This document shows positions 1 through 64,000 of a DNA stretch of 64,000 bases, piece by piece (position 1 is the first letter of the stretch; each line of letters starts with the position of its first letter). The translations under genes were made by a program, and so were the position numbers. A model generated the notes under the pieces. That model was not told the origin of the DNA and ran no database searches. It saw only the letters and a program-made list of their open reading frames with translations. The DNA is taken from positions 34,297,639 through 34,361,638 of the forward strand of contig NC_067116.1 in the NCBI RefSeq assembly GCF_021347895.1, written 5' to 3'. Origin of the DNA: Acanthochromis polyacanthus (lineage: Eukaryota > Chordata > Actinopteri > Pomacentridae).

Positions 1-130
1 GGGCTGTCAATCAATCAATCAATCAAATTTTATTTATAAAGTGCTTTCCAACAGCCAAAAGGAGCACAAGGCGCTTAACAGAGTAAAATAAAATAAATAA
101 GTAAAAGCATTTAAGAAACACACAGTTTTA
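1..130 (+). repeat. (TCAA)n plus TTTATTTATAAAG-type repeat fragment
   Basis: TCAATCAATCAATCAATCAA followed by ATTTTATTTATAAAGTGCTT, ACAACAGCC-like sequence and AAGGCGCTTAACAG, then an A/T-rich tail. Same general family as the other TTTATTTATA repeats in the window; cut by the window edge. Confidence 0.55.
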
Positions 131-1113
131 AAAGAAGCTAAGCGTCAAACGCTACACAGAACAAGTGTGTTTTCGACGACATTTAAAAACATTTAATTCA
201 CAATTAAAAAGTTTAAAAAGTTTTAGCTGACAGTGAATTCTACTAATTTTTTTCTAGTAATTTCATGCCTCTTTTGGTTTTAGATTAGTGGTATTAGCAC
301 CATAGAATGCAACCTCATTGCTGTAAATCATTGACGGCTGTAAGTTATTGCACTCTCCTTTTACATTTGGAAAACCGAAATTTAAAACTGAAACTAGCCC
401 ACGAATCATGACACTGCTGTCAATAAAAGCTCATCAAAATTAGAGACTGTAAATTAAAGTTGAATGTAGCCTCTGGATCAGAAAAATTCGTATCCATTCA
501 GCCAGCAGGGGACTCCTCTGGTTGCAAAGAGAAGTCAGAAGTCTATGAGAAATTGATACTGAACATATGGTTTAAGTCAGCATTTAAAGACTTTTTCAAT
601 ACGGCATGATGTTCATTTAGTAAAGTATGGCCCCGTATCAACTATAATAAATAATAATGGTCATAGGTTTAGTGGAATTAACCTTTTTCAAATTGTTTTC
701 ATTATGTCTGAAGCATCTTTGTTCCATTTGTGTATATCGTGTAACTAGTTTTATATTTTGCATGCTTTGCTGTTTCCAGTGAAACACTCGAACTACAGCT
801 GCTGGCTACTCTCACTGTCGACCAATCTGACAACTATTTTCTCGATTAACTGATCCGTTGTTTGCTCGACGAAATGTCATAAAACGGTAAGAAATGTTGA
901 CTGGTGTTTCCCAAAGTGCACGATTACAGCCTTAAATGTTCAGTTGTGTTTACAACCCAAAGGCATTCAGTTCACTGTGAGAGAGAAAGAAAGAAACGAG
1001 TTTTCGGAAACGGGAATCAGAGTGTTTTGACTACAGCAGTGGCATTTGTTCTGCTTCTCTAACAGCAGGGCACCTTGTGTCTCTACAAGGCAGTGTGACA
1101 TTTAAATGTTTAA

Positions 1114-1648
1114 CCCTTTAAGCTTCAGTCAATTCCAGCCGTTTTCAGTACAAAAAAATCGCTAATATTCTATTTTTAAATTAAAAAAAATTACGAAAAA
1201 TACGGGGAATATTGGACGCGCATCGGGAGGTGCATTTCCTTGAAAACGACCGATTCGGGGATTTTATACCGACTTCAGGACATGTTTTGGACAAAATAGT
1301 TTACTGGCTTGTGTCATCTGATGTAAAAGGTTGGATTATGGCCGTTTTTTGTGGAATCTTTTTTTTTGTGTGTAATAATAAACCCGGAAATGTGAGTCGC
1401 GCTGTGTGCTTTGAAGCCGTGTATAGAGAACGGATGGATGAATATTTGTTTTTGTCGGACAAATGTGTTTTTCTCACCCGCTGTGGTAATCGCATCTGAA
1501 AGTGGTTTATACCGGCGGATTCATGAGAATCTAAGCTTTCCATCGGTGTATAGTGTTTGTATAATTGTGTTTGCACCTGTCGGACATTCTTGAAATTCCT
1601 ATGCAAATTAGTAGGTGTACCGCCGGCGGTACACTGAAGCTTAAAGGG
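1114..1648. mobile_element. piggyBac-like MITE (535 bp)
   Basis: Flanked by TTAA on both sides (1110-1113 and 1649-1652), with inverted ends CCCTTTAAGCTTCAGT. TTAA duplication and CCCT-type ends are the piggyBac signature. Just inside the right end lies the perfect 20-bp palindrome GTGTACCGCCGGCGGTACAC. No transposase; the plus-strand ORF at 1212-1499 has no recognisable homology. Confidence 0.75.
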
Positions 1649-1803
1649 TTAAACTGCTATAAAAATATATAAACTTATTACTCCTTACCCATTACAGTGT
1701 CTCAGATTTCTTGCTTTTCCCCCCAGGTTTACCAACTTGTTATATTATAAAGAAATAGTCACTGATTTGTTTCTGGGCTGTGGAACTGTTTAGCTGATCT
1801 TAC

Positions 1804-58276
<56,473 letters not shown>

Positions 58277-59160
58277 GGTGGCTCTCAAAAGTTAAGTTTC
58301 ACCAGAAGGCACAAAGTTTACAGAGTTCCCGTGACTTTTGTTTCACAAAACCCAAACATTCCACTCTTCCCAAAAATATCACCTCGCAAAAAAAATCTTT
58401 ACACCTATCGCACTTCCAGCTCCTCTCCCCTGACTGGGGCTGAAAGCTACCCTCCACAGGTGCGAGTTAAGGGCACCATCCTGAACAACAGAGACTCAAG
58501 AAGTCCTACCGGTTTTCTTTTTCTGCCACCTTGTTCACTTAAGACTAAAACTGCACTGCAAGAAGAGGAGAGAGAGTGCATAGCCTGGCTAGTTAGAGAA
58601 GTATTCCACCCCAGCGCCCGCTGCCCAATTGCCAGTCCACAGAATCCCTCATCCCCATTTCAACAAAGAAAAATCCAGAAAGATGAAGGACCAAACTGCG
58701 TGAGAACTTTTGCTCCTGATATGAGAGAAAATAGCAGCAGAACAGTGCACGATTGAAGTCTTAACAATGTGCAGCAATATTCCTTCTCCTCTTCTCTTCC
58801 TGTGTATGTATGTGTGTGCCAGTCCTAGCCCGCTAGCACTGTCAGCCACCCTCCGCCTCCCCTCGAAAAGCTCTCTCCCTCTCTATTCGCTCATGGCCGG
58901 CCCCTCCTCTTCCGAGCGAGCTCTTGTTCTTTTACTGATGCCTGCTCTTTTCTCTCAAAGTGAGAGAGTGAGCTTGTTTCAACAGCAAACAGAGGAAGGC
59001 GGGAGCAGAGAGTGGGGGTGGGTGATGTCATCAAAATGCTGCGAGTGTTCCCTGGCTGTGGTTCAGCAATGCATACGCATGTCAGAGCTGCTACTGTGCT
59101 GCCTCTCCACTAGCCTATCAAAGCGACACTTCCTGTAAGCTCCATAGCAATACTGATGCG
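58277..59160 (-). promoter_or_regulatory. Probable 5'UTR and proximal promoter of the long fryl transcript
   Basis: The sequence just upstream of the exon 1 ATG has no other coding signal. From about 58830 to 58960 it becomes GC- and purine-rich on the gene strand, with GGGGAGGCGG (Sp1-like) and CGGAAG (ETS-like) strings. A CRE-like TGATGTCATC lies at 59023-59032. No clear TATA box was seen, so the start site cannot be placed. Confidence 0.35.
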
Positions 59161-62100
59161 TCATTCCTGACTGCAGTAGGAGGGAAAGGAAAGAATGGGA
59201 GGATGGAAGAGAGGGAGAGAAAGAAAAAGATAGATAGGGGTGCAAACACAACTAGTAGAACTAGTTTCTGCAGAACCCAAAATAAGAATATTATATTCCT
59301 GAATTATATGTGACATGTAACTCCAAGTTCAAACCAAAGTTAAGTGTAGAACTACATTAAGATAAAGGTAAATGTGGGTTACGCTACAATCATTTACATG
59401 ATGACACCATGGGCCAGGGATACGTGACTAGTGGTATGTTTTATCTATTTCTCATCTCAGTTCAAGGCATAATAATGATCACAGGTCATCCATTTGCTCA
59501 GCTAAACGTTCACACCCAGTGGAGTCAGTCATTACATCACTGCTCTGTTCAAAAGCTACCAGGCATAGTAACGCACAGAATGATACACAAACTCACTACA
59601 CACTGCATTAGTAAGAAAACAGCCCTTTGTGTTTGTGTGAAGCAAGACACAAACACACACACCTGTAATTTTAATCTTGTGTTGATGGTAGATATTCCTC
59701 CCGTCGCAGAGACTTAAAAACTGAGCCACATGACATCAAGCAATTTGTAGTCAAGCACAGGATTAAGTTTGTTACCAAAATATTCTGACGAGAAACAGCA
59801 GTGGGAAAGCTGCAAAAGACAAATGCTCTTTGTCTTCTTTTAGTTTAGTCTTCATTTCTCTCTTGCCCTCAGTCTCTGCCTATGTCACATGTCCTCCACT
59901 ACACAAGTTATGCAAAATGAGGCAGAGCTCATTGCAAACAAACACAGCACAAGCAGATGCTTTGTCAAGCCCTGGCTGGTGCTACCCTGATGCAGGCTTC
60001 CACTGTGAAACTCTGCCTTGTAATAAATAAGCACAGATTCATTACAGCACCATTGCAATTTTGCTGCAAATACACATTGTTCCATTTAATTTCAAACTGG
60101 GTCACAAGTTTGCAAATTTGGAAAATATGCTTATTGATTCCGAGAGTTAAACGAGAGGGCTAAAACCATTTTCATATCCATGCACTTCCCAAAATGTCAA
60201 AGTAGTACTTTAAATGGACAAACAACTAGAAACACGTTATGATGGCCCTTTGTGATACAATTTTAGAAATACTAAGTCTATTTTAAAAATGTCTGTGGCA
60301 TTTTATTCACTAGAGGTCTGCCAAATATTCTTAAACTGCAATCACACCCTGAGCAACGGCTGCAGCTGAAGATGTGAAGTCACATAAAGCAGTCAATGAA
60401 CCACAGTCTGGTCCTCAATGAGAAGGGAGAGGACTTGCTGTTGCATAGTTCAAACTACAGCAGGACGTTTCAATATGACTAAGCTTACTGACAAAATGTT
60501 TTCAGTGTAGCCAGAATATCTAGTGCTACATTATATTTGCAAATATTAGAGGGATGACTGTCTACAAAAATGAATTTCCTGACAGAAGTTCTCATCCTCT
60601 GGCAGGCTCAAAGGCTTTTCAGTTGCTGCCACCAGCACAGGCACACTTACGGACTATCCGAAAATTAATGTTTATTTTTCTCAGTTTCAGAACTTTGATA
60701 CCTTGTGGTCACCACCAGAAATAGCTGTTTCCACTGTCTAATGTATGATTTATTCTGACAAACATATTTAGCATTTAACCAACCTAAAGCTGTTTTGGTC
60801 CACCATAATCCATGAATCAGTTGCTCTTTTAAAATAAAAAATGAAGAAAGACCAGGGAAGAATTTGATATTTAATCTGAAGGGAATATGACAGTGAAAAT
60901 CAATAACACCACTTTTATTTCATAAAAGATTGCATTGAAATTCTTCACGTGTAAACAGACACACTGGTGTTCACCACGTCTGAATAACTGAAGTACAGAC
61001 CAATATTTTTAACAGATTACATCAGATCAGCAGGTAGACCATTAGGAGATACTGAGTTTGATAAAAACTGCATCAGCAATTATTACACTGCCATGGATAC
61101 AGTGCAGTAAATTGCGGTACACCATGTGAGTCTTGTTTTATTTGTCCGCTAGACTATAAAATCAAAAGTACAAAAAACATCTAGTTATTTTGATGATGGG
61201 TTTTTTTTGTAATGACTTGCACATGAATAGTGGATTCTTTTTCATTTTCAGACCCTGGATTCTAAGTTGAATATGAAAATAACGAATTATACAGATTCAC
61301 CTTGACTTTAAAGATACTATTTTAGGTTCTGCTACCTGACACAAGTGCAATTGGTCATGACAAAGCGGCTGGATTGTTGAATAGCTTTAGGCCCGAGTCA
61401 AGTTTGGTTATTTTCATATATACCTTCCTAAGAAGTCTCCAGGCCTTCAGTCTCAGTGAGTACGCTGCAACTGAAACTAGCAAAAGGCTTCAGTATACTG
61501 AAAACAAGCTTTTAGATCAACTTTGACTCAAGCTCCCAGACTGTAAGAAGAAGGCAGAAGTATTTGGTAGAGGCCTGAATTATGTATTTTAAAGAAAATT
61601 AGAGTTCATATTATTGTCATCATTATCAGGAAACCAAGCCAGTCAACACACAACATGCAGAGACCTCTGCAGGCATTGTTTTCTGTAAACCAGCTCCATT
61701 GTTCAAGGAATGCAGAGCTGACAACATCGTCTCTCCGGGTCTTGGAACATTAAAGCTAAGCGCTACTGTCCAACAGAGCTGACGTAAGTTGAAGACCTCA
61801 AATAAACAACATTACAACTCACTTCCTGGAAAGAAGAGCTCGCTGATCAAATAATCTCAACTAAATGCACAACCAAGGCAGGTTACAGTAGCTCCATTCA
61901 CAAAGTGGGAGCAATGATGGACAGCTAGCCATCCCGACTGCAGACAGTATAGAGGAGCTGTTCCTCCCAAGAGCCCACAGGGTGGAGGATGCATTTCCTG
62001 TCCTGGCCTCTCTGAAGGGCAGTGGTGGGAACAATAATCGATAGGAGCTGTAATTCAATCCCTGACCTCCCTAGTGATGCCTGGGATGCAGAGGACATGC

Positions 62101-64000
62101 CATTTAGATCCATCACAGCAGTCTGAGTATGCAGCACAACACTGCAACCTGCACAGCTCCTTACTTCCACACACTCCCTTGAGTCACGAAGCAGCTATTT
62201 CATACTTCCCTGTAATAATAATCAATGCACACTGAGAAACTCTGCACATTTTTACTAGAGTCTGAAGCTTTCTCACACAAAACTGATGATCTGGATTTTT
62301 TTCCTTCCATGGTATAAAGATCTGTGGCTGTATGAGTGAAAAGAATCAAAACTACCTTTATAGATAACAAATTCAAACAACAGAAACTTTCTCCTCTGTT
62401 CAAACTGAATGAGCAAACTCATCCCTTTGATTTGCCTAGCAAATCAAGAGAGGCTAATTTCAGGAAAGAGTCGTTCTTTGGTCGGAAGCATATCGTCTCT
62501 ATGGAACGACAAAGCAGAACACCAGGTAAATCTGAATTAAAACACATCTTAACATAAGATCAAATAGGTCAAATCATTACTCATGGCACTTACTCAAAAG
62601 ATCTGATGCCAAGTTTGTCATTATGGGGTAAGGATGCAAATTTTAAACCGTTTCCTTAACCAATAGTCAACCACATTAACAATAAAACAATCAAATAATT
62701 GTTCAAATAATGGAATTACAGCAGCAGTTATTCCATATGTTGAAGCTGTTTAATACCAAATGTTCATCAGCTCAGTCACCTTAGAATTCAAAATATTAAA
62801 CACAACAGATGAGCTGCAGTCTTTGCAGGTGAAACTGCCTCTAACACGACTGACCTTCTCACAGTGGTTTTCTATCAAAATAAACCTGATCTACATGCTG
62901 AAGTGACTTGGTAATTGTAGTTAGCGTTAGTCCAACTACTAAAAACAGCTGCTCAGCTGGAACAGATGACCAAAATACTGTGCAGGAACTTCGTCAGTCT
63001 AGGAAATCTGTCCGTGTTTACTGGCACCTTTATTTTCAGAGCAAAGTAACATCAATACACATCATCGTCTTTCCACAGTTTTTTAATAAGTTATTTTTTG
63101 GCCTTTTGTTGGCTTTACTAGACAGGTTTAGTTGAGAGGCAGACAAGAAAGCAGGGAGAAGAATGGGGAGAAGACCTGCAGAAAAGGGCCGCTAGCTGGA
63201 AGTCTACTGGGGACTACAGCGCCTGTTCATAGGTCGCCTGCTCAACCAGCAGAGCTACCTGGGCAGTCCAATTTTTCCACAGTTTTAATGTTGTTGAAAC
63301 TACATATTTAGAGTCCTTTTGGTCCTGAACGTTAGTAGTGTTTGCAGCTACAGATGCTCTTGGCTGACAGACAATTATTTTTTCACAACTGTGTGCTGCT
63401 GAGTTTATCGACAACTGCGACAGGTCGCAGTTTAGTCTGACGTGCTGGATGTAGGCTGTGGTATAAATCTGCCAATGGCTGCTCTTTTTCGGCAGCTTTG
63501 TCCTGACTCTCTTCTATGTGCAAGTTATCATTTTCAAAATCCACTTCACTGCAGGAAACAACAACATCCAGACTAGCCACCTACCATACAACCTCGCTGT
63601 TTGTTTCAGTGAATTATTATACATTTGAATGACAGTGCTAGCCATTAAAATAGATAATTTGCTTTAGCTTGAAATGTGGATCGTATTTTGAGGGAACAAT
63701 GAAACCACGTGCTTCACTTGGCTCCACCATGTCATTTGAGATTGGTTTAAAGAAATACAAGCAAGCCAGAGTTTTTCTTCATATAGCAGAAAGATAGAGA
63801 GATGCAGCCAAACTTAATATGTTCTACAGAATGGACATAGAGACCGAAAACTTCTGAGAATATGTCTGTCTTCTGCCTTTCTAGCATATTTTAATAATTT
63901 TAATAATTGACATAATTATTAACTGCAATTAATTGATGAACAGATAATCATTAAAATTCCATTATTTATTTGGCAGAACTGATTGAAGAAAGGCCATTAA
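59161..64000. other. Upstream noncoding region
   Basis: No exon with homology and splice support was found on either strand. Short ORFs here look random. The only recognised element is the SINE remnant near 63.1-63.3 kb. The region may hold distal promoter elements or untranslated leader exons of fryl, which cannot be identified from sequence alone. Confidence 0.6.
63093..63268 (-). repeat. tRNA-derived SINE remnant
   Basis: On the minus strand it begins with a tRNA-like head (GGTAGCTCTGCTGGTTGAGC, an A-box-like match), continues with the typical teleost body (GCAGGTCTTCTCCCC) and ends with TAAAGCCAACAAAAGGCC. The B-box region is degraded. I recognise the layout as an abundant teleost SINE family; the copy is old. 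Confidence 0.65.

Larger units (their letters stand above)
1..1803. other. Part of fryl intron 61
   Basis: Intronic sequence downstream of the last exon present. Contains a TCAATCAATCAA/TTTATTTATAAAG repeat fragment at the very edge and the piggyBac-like MITE. No SLWPSD-type terminal exon was found. Confidence 0.7.

Noticed and set aside
1212..1499. Plus-strand 95-codon ORF inside the piggyBac-like MITE
   Set aside because: Lies within a nonautonomous element, shows no transposase motif, and overlaps other open frames on both strands.
63383..63580. Minus-strand 65-codon ORF upstream of fryl
   Set aside because: No recognisable family and no supporting splice sites or neighbouring exons; close to a repeat.

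Overview
This window is vertebrate nuclear DNA, almost certainly from a teleost fish. It is AT-rich, uses GT-AG introns throughout, and carries repeat families typical of bony fish: Tc1-like DNA transposons and their deletion derivatives, a tRNA-headed SINE, and a recurrent TCAATTCAATT/TTTATTTATA-type repeat. The species cannot be named from the sequence. The locus is compact, with about 57 kb covering nearly the whole coding region. Nothing prokaryotic (operon, CRISPR, IS element) is present.

One protein gene accounts for every convincing coding segment: FRYL (furry homolog-like), transcribed on the minus strand from about 58.3 kb down past the left edge. I reconstructed 61 coding exons. All junctions keep phase, and together they give 9,161 nt: 3,053 codons plus two bases carried into the next exon. 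The final exon or exons, about 85 residues by comparison with remembered vertebrate FRYL, lie beyond position 1. Two starts are visible: a FRY-type N-terminal exon at 58204-58276, and the shorter FRYL-type start at 47331 inside exon 2. Both have good Kozak contexts.

Layout from right to left (direction of transcription): 64000-58277 is upstream sequence, the likely 5'UTR and promoter, and a SINE. 58276-47212 holds exon 1, a 10.8-kb intron and exon 2. 45559-36785 holds exons 3-12, the start of the furry N-terminal region, in widely spaced exons. 34325-16349 is a dense run of exons 13-51, the remaining N-terminal region, the middle region and part of the C-terminal region. 14649-1804 holds exons 52-61, the acidic segment and helical C-terminus, again widely spaced. 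1803-1 is intron with a piggyBac-like MITE.

Furry proteins are very large helical-repeat scaffolds that act with NDR/LATS-family kinases in cell polarity and morphogenesis. FRYL has also been linked to Notch-dependent transcription.

The least expected features are very small exons: a well-supported 18-nt exon, a probable 45-nt cassette, and two further in-frame candidates of 21 nt and 9 nt. Other points of interest are the two-start N-terminus, a mini-Tc1 element with an intact fused ORF of about 60 codons, a piggyBac-like MITE with a 20-bp perfect palindrome, and a two-copy repeat family I could not name. All homology statements rest on reading translations against remembered family sequences; no alignment or search was run.
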